Shown here: in pieces, positions 7,775 through 15,122 of the stretch
Layout of the letters: every line of letters starts with the position of its first letter
How positions within the stretch are numbered: position 1 is the stretch's first letter
From: Acidobacteriota bacterium
GTDB lineage: Bacteria > Acidobacteriota > Terriglobia > UBA7540
Length of the DNA stretch: 15,227 nucleotides
Direction: 5' to 3'
Assembly: GCA_021827245.1 (NCBI GenBank)
Contig: JAKAWN010000134.1
Span: 1-15,227 of the forward strand
Position numbers and translations under genes: made by a program
Notes under the pieces: model-generated
What the model was told of the DNA's origin: nothing
Database searches by the model: none
What the model saw: only the letters and a program-made list of their open reading frames with translations

Positions 7775-7797
7775 TGTTAATTCTACAGAATAGAACA
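7775..7797. promoter_or_regulatory. Inverted repeat in the lyase/symporter divergent region
   Basis: ATTCT (7780-7784), two bases, AGAAT (7787-7791), flanked by TGTT and GAACA. The 9-mer AGAATAGAA occurs here (7787-7795) and again at 7682-7690. The position between divergent genes suits a shared operator. No clear symporter promoter is visible; TTGGAA at 7754-7759 with TTAATT at 7777-7782 is the best weak candidate. Confidence 0.35.
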
Positions 7798-7914
7798 AAG
7801 GCAGAATCATTACTTTTCTCGGAGCGGGGCAATCTGAAAGTTCGATGAGCCAGGTTCAAGTCAATGCAATTGCTCTGTGATGCGGGATCGCACCTCGCGA
7901 GGAGCCACTAGCCT

Positions 7915-9684
7915 TTGCACACCATCGACTGGGTAGTTGTCGTTTCATATTGTGCGGTGGCCCTGGCGATTGGAATCTATTTCACCCGCCGGGCCAGCAA
8001 GGGCATGGAGGCCTATTTCGTGGGGGGGCGCTCCCTCACATGGTGGGCGATCGGAATTTCCACCGTGGCCGCGTTCAGCCCTTCTGGAACCGCTTCTGCC
8101 ATGACTATGCTGGTATTTGCCGGCGGACTCATGGGCAACTGGTGGTGGTGGCTTCCTTGGGTCATCTGGATGCCCTTGGTTGCCGTCATCTGGTCAAAGT
8201 TCTGGCGCAGGTTAAAAATTGTCTCCACGGCTGAATTCGTCGAGGTGCGGTACGGAGGCAGAGCCGCCGGCATATTCAGGTCCGTTGCTGCCGTGTATTT
8301 CAGTTTCGGATGGGCCGTGGTCCTCATCGGATACGTCACGGCTTGGCTGATCCAGTCCATCGGTCCAGTCCTGGGCTGGAGCAGCATGGAGATATTCGTC
8401 TTCGCGGGCGTCCTCACCCTGGTCTACACGATGCTGGGTGGCTTGCTGGGTGCAGTGTACTCGGAGGTTTTCCAGTTCGCATTTTTCCTCGGCACGAATT
8501 TCATTTTCCTTTTTGTGCTTATTCATCACCTGGGTGGCCTAGGAACCATCTACGCCCACGCTGAGAAGATTGGCGGTCAATTGTTCTTCAAGGCTACTTT
8601 TCCCGGCGGACCTTTTACGGCGCTTACGGTCTTGGCGCTCATCCTTCAAGGCCTCTTCTTTGCATCCTCGCCGACCGGTGGTGAGGGTTTCACTGCGCAG
8701 AAATTCATGGCGGCCAGGAACGAGTTTCATGCCCAGGTCGGTCTGCTCTTCAGTTCGGTTTTGTCGCTCGTGGCACGGGTGATTCCCTTCGTGTTTATGG
8801 GCATTATCGCGCTGGTAGTCTTCGTCCACCAGACGGTTTCCGCCGCGCGTGCCTGGGGTGAGTTGGTGCGATTGTTTGCTTTTCCCGGCCTGACCGGCAT
8901 GTTGGTGGCGAGCGAACTGGCCGCCTATCAGGCCTCGGTAAGCACGACGCTGAACTGGGGAGCTTCTTACCTGATTAACGATCTTTACAAGCGGTTGATC
9001 GCAAAGAACGCCAGCGACAGGCACATTGTTTGGGCAAGCCGCGTGGCAACCGTGATCCTTCTTGGGGTGGCACTCCTGGCGGGTTATTTCCTGGTAAGCG
9101 GAATGGTGGCGTGGTTCTTGTTCATTAATAACGTGATGGTTGCCTTTTTCCTGCCTCTGGCATGGCTGCGTTTTTTCTGGTGGAGAATGAATATTTGGGG
9201 AGAGATTACCGGCCTTGTGGGAAGCCTCCCGCTCGGCTACGTCGTCTGGTTCACGCTGGGCTTTGCACACAAGCCTTTCTGGGAAGGCTTTCTGCTTCTG
9301 TTTGCCGGGGGGTGGATTGCGATCCTGGCAGTCACACTTTTGACTCCGCCCGAAAAACAGGAAGTTCTCGCCAACTTTTATCAGCGATGCAAACCACCGG
9401 GATTTTGGGGCAAAATTACATCCACACTGCCTCTGAAGGATCGCCTCCAATTGAAGGCGGAGCTTTTGGCGGATATCTATGACTGCGCCCTGGGCGTGAC
9501 GGTCTGCGCGGCCAGCGTTGTTTCCATGGCCGAGATTTTCGGCAGGCACTGGACTGCTGCGGGAATCTGGATTGCGGTGGGGATACCTGCGTGTTGGATT
9601 TTTGTGCGACGATGGAAAAAGAGAGGCGTTTTTCGTTCTTTGGGAGGCTCCGCTGAGATGGATGTCCGTGACGTCTCCACGTAG
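7915..9684 (+). CDS. SSS-family sodium:solute symporter
   Basis: A 589-residue integral membrane transporter of the solute:sodium symporter (SLC5-like) family. An in-frame stop TAG at 7909-7911 lies two codons upstream, so TTG 7915 is the first usable start; AGGAG at 7900-7904 supports it. The next ATG is about 30 residues in and would delete the first membrane helix. Roughly a dozen hydrophobic segments span the protein. The family GGRSLTWW loop lies at 37-44, and the sodium-site helix SELAAYQASVSTTLNWG is near 332-350, followed by the ASYLINDLYKR loop. It imports a small organic solute with sodium, probably a product of the adjacent lyase, though the substrate is not readable. It is divergent from the lyase and convergent with the oxidoreductase, ending 92 bases from it. 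Confidence 0.92.
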   Translation: MHTIDWVVVVSYCAVALAIGIYFTRRASKGMEAYFVGGRSLTWWAIGISTVAAFSPSGTASAMTMLVFAGGLMGNWWWWLPWVIWMPLVAVIWSKFWRRLKIVSTAEFVEVRYGGRAAGIFRSVAAVYFSFGWAVVLIGYVTAWLIQSIGPVLGWSSMEIFVFAGVLTLVYTMLGGLLGAVYSEVFQFAFFLGTNFIFLFVLIHHLGGLGTIYAHAEKIGGQLFFKATFPGGPFTALTVLALILQGLFFASSPTGGEGFTAQKFMAARNEFHAQVGLLFSSVLSLVARVIPFVFMGIIALVVFVHQTVSAARAWGELVRLFAFPGLTGMLVASELAAYQASVSTTLNWGASYLINDLYKRLIAKNASDRHIVWASRVATVILLGVALLAGYFLVSGMVAWFLFINNVMVAFFLPLAWLRFFWWRMNIWGEITGLVGSLPLGYVVWFTLGFAHKPFWEGFLLLFAGGWIAILAVTLLTPPEKQEVLANFYQRCKPPGFWGKITSTLPLKDRLQLKAELLADIYDCALGVTVCAASVVSMAEIFGRHWTAAGIWIAVGIPACWIFVRRWKKRGVFRSLGGSAEMDVRDVST

Positions 9685-9694
9685 CCGGCCGGCT
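9683..9694. repeat. 12-bp GC palindrome at the convergent gene ends
   Basis: AGCCGGCCGGCT is a perfect palindrome straddling the symporter stop codon. It has no loop and no T-run, so it is a weak terminator candidate at best. No better terminator is visible in the gap 9685-9776. Confidence 0.25.
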
Positions 9695-9776
9695 TGTTCG
9701 GCAGGATGAGAGCGGACTGGCAACCACCAGAAATTGAAGCCTCCTGGCCAGCAGTTTGACAAGAACGAAAGCAACT

Positions 9777-10834
9777 TCAGCCCTGCATGTGGGCAGGCTG
9801 GAGGTCGGTCGGCAGCGGCATGACCGGCTCCGTCTTCCTGGTTTCCATCGACCGGTGGATGGCCTCGAGGACGGCGGTCCTTGCCTTCCATCGATTCCGG
9901 TAACACGGGGAACTGTGTCGTCCAGAATTGCATACAAGAAATCTTCCAAACAGGAAGGGAACGAACCCCGCATGCGACCGAAAATCTCGTTATTGAGGAA
10001 AACCTTGGGATAAGAGAATTTCTGTTCCGTGCTGATTTCGATTGATTCGCATTTCCTGTCAAGGTGAAGATGACCCGCCGTGCCGACCACTTCCATGAAA
10101 GAGTCGACAATTGAAGGAAACGTGTTGGGGTAAATCCACCCTGATTCGAAGGTGGCGAAAGCCCCGGAAGCAAATTTCACCTGAGCCTGAATGACATCGT
10201 AGGTTGGGATCCCACGCACAACCAGGACTTCTTTGCGCCCCCAAGCGCGGGCCTCTATGGGCTCGCTCGCGAACCACCAGTGAATCAGGTCGATATCGTG
10301 GGACGAGAGAAACCAAGCAGAGGTGGTGTTCCCGGCCCACTTCAGGAGCTCGGTTGAAACAAAGATCGTGTCGTTCTTGCGTGCGTATCCCATGAGCGGT
10401 GTCCCGATGTCGCCGCGTGCAATCGAGAGCTTTGCCTGATGGTATGAGGGCAGCCAGCGGTGATTGAAAGTCACCTGGATTTTCTTGCCCATCCGGCGGG
10501 AAATCCGGATCAGGTTGTCCGCCTCGCTTGTACGCGTGGCGAAAGGTTTTTCGACCAGCACGTGGCGGCCTGATTCCAGGGCGTCGCGAGCCGGTTCAAA
10601 ATGGCAGTCATCGGGAGTTGCCACCACCACGGCATCCAGGTCCTTCCGCTCAAGCATCTGCCGGTAGTCCGTGTAACCGTCCACGTTGTAAAGTGCGCGG
10701 ATTTCGCCAATTTGCTCTTCTTGAAGCGCGCTCACAGCAGCAACCTTAGAGAGTGGGTGATCCGAGTAAATCTTCACATAGTGCCGGCCCATCGTGCCCA
10801 AACCGATCACGCCAATACGCACTCGTTCCATCAT
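9777..10834 (-). CDS. Gfo/Idh/MocA-family NAD(P)-dependent oxidoreductase, frameshifted
   Basis: The N-terminal Rossmann domain has GLGTMG at 11-16. The family signature EKPF is at 95-98, with the catalytic Lys at 96, and HDIDLIHW at 179-186 supplies the His/Asp pair. Such enzymes oxidise or reduce sugars, inositols or their derivatives. As written, the frame leaves the family after VTGIDG near 9890 and would run on antisense to the symporter as far as 9416. Adding one base around 9884-9893 recovers TAVLEAIHRSMET, the standard C-terminal helix, and a stop TGA at 9779-9777, giving about 352 residues, the normal length. AGGAGG lies directly before the paired ATGs at 10834 and 10831, and spacing favours 10831. 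It is last in the IclR-led block. Confidence 0.88.
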
Positions 10835-10861
10835 CCCTCCTTTCTTCCTTCAACACGATTC

Positions 10862-10888
10862 TGAAGCCTGCCGAGACTTGTGGCTTCA
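10862..10888. promoter_or_regulatory. 7-bp inverted repeat upstream of the oxidoreductase
   Basis: TGAAGCC (10862-10868) and GGCTTCA (10882-10888) are inverted around 13 bases, 28 bases upstream of the oxidoreductase start. It could be a transcript hairpin or an operator. The rest of the 139-base gap contains no clear promoter or terminator. Confidence 0.3.
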
Positions 10889-10973
10889 ATCTGAATCTTG
10901 TCCCGTCACTTTACAGAAAGAGCAGCGGGATCCGCTTCGCGCCACCGGTGCCTAAGCTGTAAGTTCAGAAGTT

Positions 10974-11737
10974 TCATTTTCCCTCTGCGGTCAGGCGCAA
11001 GAAGTTTCCGCGAAGAATAAGCTCTTTTGCCGAGTCGGCAATGCGAGACGTCAAGACGTGCGCCAGGGTCATGGAAGCTTCAAGGTATGGCAAGTCAGAA
11101 CCAAACAGAATCCGCTCCGCCCCCAACCGCTCCACACAGCGTTCCAGAATGAGCCGGTGCCGCAGCGAGCCTGAAAGATCCAGCCAGAGGTTTGGCGCTT
11201 GCTGAGCGGCATCGATTGCCTGGTTGTACCCTCGCCAGGTAACTCCCGAATGTCCTAAAAGAATTTGCGCCCGGGGATATTCCCTGGCCAAGGCAGGGAA
11301 AAGCAGCGGGCCGCAGTCGGGATCCGAATGCCACGTGTGCACAAGGACAACGGCCTCGGTTGCGTTTGCATAATCCCAGATCGGCCGATAGTTGTGGCCA
11401 GTGACCGGGTAATGATGTAACGCGGGATGCAGTTTGATAAGCGGCGGCTGATGAAAATGGGCCCAGCGTTTGAGTTCTTCAAGAGCCTGTCCGGGCGGGT
11501 TAGGGTTGACGGTGATGTAGCCCAGGAATCGATCGGGATGGCGTTTCAGCAGCTCATCGGCTTCGGCGTTCCCGCGCGGGCAGTCGTTGTAACAGGCGAG
11601 CGTCGAGGTGACCGCCAACCGCTCGATATTGAGGTGGTCCATCACCGCAGCATCGATTCCGCGTCAAACTTGTAAGCGGGGAAATCAACCTGCGTCCCAA
11701 GATGTCCGTGGCAGTCCCATACGGCGATCGGCCTCAC
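10974..11737 (-). CDS. Amidohydrolase (amidohydrolase-2 type TIM-barrel metalloenzyme), frameshifted
   Basis: Start is GTG 11737, with AGGAG ten bases upstream. The first residues MRPIAVWDCHGHLG carry the HxH metal motif (His10, His12). The frame then meets TGA right after SMLR at about 11645. Restoring one G in the GG run at 11645-11646 joins it to VMDHLNIERLAV and gives a normal 254-residue protein. Later motifs are IKLHP near 101-105, HTWH at 134-137, GHSG at 162-165 and FGSDLPY at 212-218, the last with the general-base Asp. Family members hydrolyse amides or lactones or decarboxylate aromatic and sugar acids; the substrate is unknown. The uncorrected long piece (10974-11645) lacks the metal motif and would not be active. 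It lies 77 bases after the aminotransferase. Confidence 0.83.
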
Positions 11738-11814
11738 GCTTGTTTTTCTCCTGACTGGTTGCGGCAATTCGCGAGGAGCCCCCGCAGATTTCCTCCGGCT
11801 ATCGCCTGCCTCTC

Positions 11815-13056
11815 TTAACCGATCGTTCGGCGAGCCGCCATGAGCTTCTCGGCCATTTTCTGTATCTTGTAACACGCCTCAGCAATATCCTCGACGTCTC
11901 GCGTGGTTCCGAGAAATAGATTTTGCTCAAGCCAGATCCCGTCGCGACATAAACGCTCGCTTTCAGGCAGGTTCAGGGATTCGTATTCCTGCGGAGCCTC
12001 CCATTCCGAACAGACGACCGACGATAGATTGGCGGCACGGAACAAGGGATTGCGATAAAGAGGAAAGGGATACGTGGGAACTGCGGGAATGCCCTCGGCG
12101 ATGAGAGCGCGCAGGAAAAGGTCACGACCAAGCCCACCGAATTCCGCGGGATCGTACCGCAGCGTGATGAGGTAACAGGGATTGCCGGTCACTCTCGGGT
12201 CATCCTTCCCGATCCGAAGCCCCTTGATAGATCTCAGCAGGCCTCGCAGATGCTGGACATTCATCTGGCGAGTCTGCGTTTGTTCGGAAAGTTTGGCCAA
12301 TTGGGCAATTAGTACGGCTGCCTGGAAGCCCGTCAGACGATAATTCGTACCCAGAGAAAAGTGCTCGTACCAGCCTGCCCCCTTATGGCGTCCCTGGTTG
12401 CAATATGCCCAGGCTTTTTCCGCAGTCTCTTTAGAGTTGGTGAGAATCATACCCCCTTCCCCGGAAGTGACTAGCTTGAACATCTGAAAGCTGAAAGTTG
12501 CGGCATCGCCTAAGTTGCCCACCGGAGCGCCATTCCACGAAGCACCGTGAGCGTGGGCCGCATCTTCGATGAGCGCCAGGTGATGGCGTCTGGCAATCTC
12601 CCGCAGAGCGTCTATGTCCGCCGGTTGTCCGCCAAAGTGCACGGCGATGATTGCCTTGCTTCGCGGGGTCAGTGCAGCCTCGACTTCTTGCGGAGAGATA
12701 TTAAGAGTGTCTGGATCAATATCCACAAAGACCGGCGCGGCGTGACAGAGCAGAACCGTTGAGGCGGTTGCCACAAAAGTGATGGCAGGTACAATCACCT
12801 CGTCTCCGCAACGAATACCCAGGCTCCGCTGCGCCACCTCAAGAGCGACCGTTCCGTTGGAGCAGGAAATCGCGTAGCGGACTTGATGCAGATCGGCAAA
12901 GGCAGCTTCGAATTCTACAACCTTCTCGTTGTATCCGCCCCAGGAACCGCTTTCCAGCACGCTCCGCAGAGATTCTTCCTCACTCTCGCCGTAAACAGGC
13001 CATGAGGGAAACGGTCGTTTGCGAACCGGCTCACCTCCTAGCAAGGCTAGCTCCAT
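11815..13056 (-). CDS. DegT/DnrJ/EryC1/StrS-family PLP aminotransferase
   Basis: 413 residues, full length for the family and without lesions. The N-terminus LALLGGEPVRKRPFPSWP is typical of catabolic-locus members. PLP-binding parts are SNGTVALE near 66-73, the Asp165 segment IEDAAHAHG that pairs with the pyridine nitrogen, and the Schiff-base Lys194 in FSFQMFKLVTSGEGG. The GTNYRLTGFQAA segment for the dimer active site follows. The enzyme would transfer an amino group to or from a keto-sugar or keto-cyclitol, fitting with the oxidoreductase downstream. Its start overlaps the end of the IclR gene by 26 bases, and a GAGGGGG lies eight bases upstream, so the two are translationally linked. Confidence 0.92.
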   Translation of the reverse strand: MELALLGGEPVRKRPFPSWPVYGESEEESLRSVLESGSWGGYNEKVVEFEAAFADLHQVRYAISCSNGTVALEVAQRSLGIRCGDEVIVPAITFVATASTVLLCHAAPVFVDIDPDTLNISPQEVEAALTPRSKAIIAVHFGGQPADIDALREIARRHHLALIEDAAHAHGASWNGAPVGNLGDAATFSFQMFKLVTSGEGGMILTNSKETAEKAWAYCNQGRHKGAGWYEHFSLGTNYRLTGFQAAVLIAQLAKLSEQTQTRQMNVQHLRGLLRSIKGLRIGKDDPRVTGNPCYLITLRYDPAEFGGLGRDLFLRALIAEGIPAVPTYPFPLYRNPLFRAANLSSVVCSEWEAPQEYESLNLPESERLCRDGIWLEQNLFLGTTRDVEDIAEACYKIQKMAEKLMAARRTIG

Positions 13057-13852
13057 ACCACAAACCCCCTCGCGCCCGGGCTGGGCCGGCCGCCGCGGTG
13101 TAGTTCAGCGTCGTCGAAATCTGCTGGCAGGCTTCCTTCAGAGCCTCCCCTAATTCCCTGTCACGCGTGGGGCGCATCCGACTCGCAGGACCCGAAATGC
13201 TGATTGCCGCAATGACCTCTCCCGCCTTGTTCACAATTGGCGCAGCCACACACCGCGCACCGGGGGAGTCCTCCCCATTGTCCACTGCCATTCCCCGCGA
13301 ACGCACCCGCGCCAGCTCCCGCAGAAACGCCCGAGCGTCACAGATGGTTCGAGGAGTGAAGGCCTGCATGGAGTGTCGCCTGAAAAGGGCGGTGACCTCC
13401 TCCGCCGGCCGTCGGGAGAGGAGACACTTCCCCAAAGCTGTCGAGTGCAGGGGACTTCGCATCCCAGCATGAGCCGCAAGCCGGAAGGCGTGAGGACTTT
13501 CCAGCACATGTACATACAGCGCTTCTCCCCCGTCAAGCACACCCAGATTCACGGTCTCCTGAAAACTGCTTAAGAGTCGTGCCATGAACGGCGAGGCCAA
13601 AGTGATAAGGTGATTCGGTGAGTCGCTGCCCAGCGCCATGTAACCCCAGCGTGAGCTCAGTGAATAGCGGCCCTCGGGAAATTTCTTCACGTAGCCGAGC
13701 TGCTCGAGCGTATAAAGAATCCGATAAACCGAACTCTTCACCATCCGAGTCCGCGATGCCAGTTCGGCCAGCGACACCTCTCCCTGTCCGGTTAACGCCT
13801 CGACTACCCGAAACGTCCTTTCCACTACCGCAATGTAGTTCCTTGCAGGCAT
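13031..13852 (-). CDS. IclR-family transcriptional regulator
   Basis: A 273-residue protein with the usual two-domain layout. Residues about 8-70 are a winged helix-turn-helix (VERTFRVVEAL ... SLAELASRTRMVKSSVYRILYTL, then a wing with GRYSLS). From about 85 to 255 is the effector-binding domain, with LGVLDGGEALYVHVLES, the HSTALGKCLLS segment and GARCVAAPIV. IclR proteins are often repressors released by a pathway intermediate. Being first in the block and divergent from a receptor gene, it probably controls both and itself. The start at 13852 has no clear ribosome-binding site and lies about 18 bases after a -10-like element, so the leader is very short. Confidence 0.92.
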   Translation of the reverse strand: MPARNYIAVVERTFRVVEALTGQGEVSLAELASRTRMVKSSVYRILYTLEQLGYVKKFPEGRYSLSSRWGYMALGSDSPNHLITLASPFMARLLSSFQETVNLGVLDGGEALYVHVLESPHAFRLAAHAGMRSPLHSTALGKCLLSRRPAEEVTALFRRHSMQAFTPRTICDARAFLRELARVRSRGMAVDNGEDSPGARCVAAPIVNKAGEVIAAISISGPASRMRPTRDRELGEALKEACQQISTTLNYTAAAGPARARGGLWYGASLARR

Positions 13853-13870
13853 CGCATCTATCGATGGCTA

Positions 13871-13900
13871 CTTATACTCAATCCCGTCTTCCATTGTAAA
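13871..13900 (-). promoter_or_regulatory. Promoter of the IclR-led block
   Basis: Minus-strand TTTACA (13900-13895), an 18-base spacer and TATAAG (13876-13871). With the shifted -10 GTATAA the spacer is 17. The predicted start leaves a leader of about 11 bases. Confidence 0.45.
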
Positions 13901-13927
13901 GCACAAAATGCTGGCGTCCTTAGTGGT

Positions 13928-13944
13928 ATTCTTCCCATCAGAAT
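13928..13944. promoter_or_regulatory. Inverted repeat ATTCT-N7-AGAAT, candidate operator
   Basis: ATTCT (13928-13932) and AGAAT (13940-13944) lie in the 247-base gap between the divergent IclR and receptor genes. The same half-sites occur at 191-206 and 7780-7791 with other spacings. It is a candidate site for IclR autoregulation; the spacing differences weaken the case. Confidence 0.3.
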
Positions 13945-13986
13945 GGTCACGGTGCGGCATAGGATACGTTGCTTTCCACACATTTC

Positions 13987-14015
13987 TTGACATGTCTTCG
14001 AGAAGGAGATAACAC
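13987..14015 (+). promoter_or_regulatory. Possible promoter of the truncated receptor gene
   Basis: A consensus -35 TTGACA (13987-13992) is followed after 17 bases by a poor -10, TAACAC (14010-14015). The leader to ATG 14100 would be about 78 bases. Confidence 0.35.
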
Positions 14016-14099
14016 AAATAACATGCCAAAAGCTGGGCGTTCTGCATAGAAGAATTGCTTCCGGCGCAGGGTCCTTTTGCCACAAGTAAGGAGGCTTTC

Positions 14100-14459
14100 A
14101 TGAGAACACACCGTTCTATTATTTCCTTCGTCGTGTTTGCCGTCTTTTCTACCTTGACCTTTGTAAGTGCACTTCACGCCCAGAATGCGCGCGGAACATT
14201 GGTCGGACATGTCCAGGATCCGTCAGGGGCTGCGGTTCTGGGAGCAAGAGTTACGTACCGAAATGTTGCGACCGGAGTCTCCGGAAGCTTTACGACAAAC
14301 CCATCAGGCGACTACGTTTTTGTTGACCTGGTTCCGGGAACCTATGACATAACCTGTGTGGCGAAAGGCTTTAAGACCGCAACCAGTACGTTGAACGAGA
14401 AGTCAAACGCCTTGCTTGCCACTCATCGACCGCCAGTGTTCAGGGAATACGATTCATAG
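14100..14459 (+). pseudogene. TonB-dependent (Oar-like) outer-membrane receptor, N-terminal remnant
   Basis: Only 119 residues remain of a family that usually exceeds 900. AAGGAGG at 14088-14094 gives a strong ribosome-binding site before ATG 14100. Residues 1-28 form a signal peptide ending in ALHAQ. Residues about 30-98 are a carboxypeptidase-regulatory-like domain: GTLVGHVQDPSGAAVLGARV, then TTNPSGDYVFVDLVPGTYDI and a conserved GFKTA. The family next enters strands leading to the plug, but here the sequence departs at about residue 99 (TLNEKSN...) and stops at 14459. A different frame further on reads LLNYYPKPK, faintly like a mid-receptor segment, which would fit an internal deletion; this is weak. 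Intact receptors take up oligosaccharides through the outer membrane. Mobile-element debris follows at once. Confidence 0.72.
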
Positions 14460-14559
14460 CAGCGATATCAGCCCAGTCACCCCCAAAACTGCTGAATTAC
14501 TATCCGAAACCCAAATCCGCCTCTGGTGAGGCTGCAGCCTCAGCCGTATAAACTCTCTC

Positions 14560-14643
14560 ATGCTAAAAACGGACGCGATCAACGAAATTCACCGGCTGGC
14601 CGGAGGCGAACACGGGTCGATGCGCAGCATCGCTCGCCATTAA
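14560..14643 (+). pseudogene. IstA-like (IS21-family) transposase N-terminal fragment
   Basis: ATG 14560 opens a 27-residue frame ended by TAA at 14641-14643. It reads MLKTDAINEIHRL, a short insert, then SMRSIARH. This resembles the first helix-turn-helix of IS21-type IstA transposases and related integrases (INEIHRL...SIRxIARHL). After IARH the family sequence is lost. It is too short for certainty, but together with the IS-end-like repeats at 15123-15162 it suggests insertion-sequence remains. The next 120 bases hold two small stems (CGATGC/GCATCG near 14615-14630) and nothing coding that I can support. Confidence 0.45.
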
Positions 14644-14767
14644 CCAGATCCGCCTCGCAGATGGCTGGCGGTTTGGGCTGATTAGTGGCACGGCAATCAC
14701 ATAATGGGGGCAGGAAAGGGAGTTCTTGAATCCGTATATAGGCTAGATAATTTCGGATGCGTTTTTG

Positions 14768-14917
14768 GGTTCGTTTTCGGTTCGTTTTAGGTTCGTTTTT
14801 TCCACAGGCTATTGTTTTCAACGAGATCGGTAGCTTCGTTTTAGGTTCGTTTGGCCGTTTTTTCGGTTCGTTTTTCAGGCCGATCGTTTGTTTTCAATCA
14901 CTTCTCCGGTTCGTTTT
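14768..14917. repeat. GGTTCGTTTT repeat array with a degenerate 75-bp unit
   Basis: GGTTCGTTTT occurs in tandem with an 11-base period at 14768, 14779 and 14790, then again at 14844 (as GGTTCGTTT), 14865 and 14908. At a larger scale, 14790-14841 and 14865-14917 are two imperfect copies of one unit about 75 bases long. Each starts with GGTTCGTTTTT, contains TTGTTTTCAA (14812 and 14888) and ends with TTCGTTTT. The region is T-rich and unlike its coding neighbours. An 80-codon minus-strand frame across it is biased by the repeat and is probably not a gene. Confidence 0.75.
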
Positions 14918-14998
14918 GCAAAAAAGAATTCTTTTTGTCCTACATTTTTAATGCCAAACTCAACTGCCATGTATTTTCAACAGCTTAATGACGAAATA

Positions 14999-15016
14999 AC
15001 AGTCTAGTCAGACTGT
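14999..15016. repeat. Perfect 7-bp hairpin ACAGTCT/AGACTGT
   Basis: ACAGTCT (14999-15005) and AGACTGT (15010-15016) pair around a 4-base loop. No T-run follows directly, so terminator function is doubtful. It abuts a second inverted repeat. Confidence 0.5.
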
Positions 15017-15069
15017 CTATTTCCTGACCAGCGATTGAGACCGGCCGACCTGCCAAACACAAAATAGAC
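15015..15069. repeat. 55-bp segment bounded by GTCTATTT/AAATAGAC
   Basis: GTCTATTT (15015-15022) and AAATAGAC (15062-15069) are perfect 8-bp inverted repeats enclosing 39 bases. This may be the edge of a small mobile element or a protein-binding site. No gene lies within. Confidence 0.4.
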
Positions 15070-15122
15070 TAGCACGGTAGCCCTCCGTTGTCAAGCAAAT
15101 TCGCGCGAGCTGTCAAAGCTCT

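Noticed and set aside
9416..9776. C-terminal extension of the oxidoreductase
   Set aside because: An out-of-frame continuation after a 1-base loss, not a fused domain. The family C-terminus is present in the neighbouring frame and ends at 9777.
8539..10173. 544-codon leftward open frame across the symporter and oxidoreductase end
   Set aside because: It is antisense to a clear SSS symporter for most of its length, and the rest overlaps the oxidoreductase in a wrong frame. No recognisable domain.
14023..14049. Eight-codon leader peptide before the receptor gene
   Set aside because: The AGGAG upstream is about 14 bases from the ATG, too far, and the peptide has no attenuator-like codon run.
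14579..14821. 80-codon leftward frame near the repeat array
   Set aside because: Its N-terminal Lys/Thr/Arg/Asn-rich composition is simply the reverse reading of the GGTTCGTTTT repeats. No ribosome-binding site or family was seen.
14768..14917. CRISPR array
   Set aside because: The repeats are 10-11 bases, tandem or irregularly spaced, without uniform spacers, and no cas gene is nearby.
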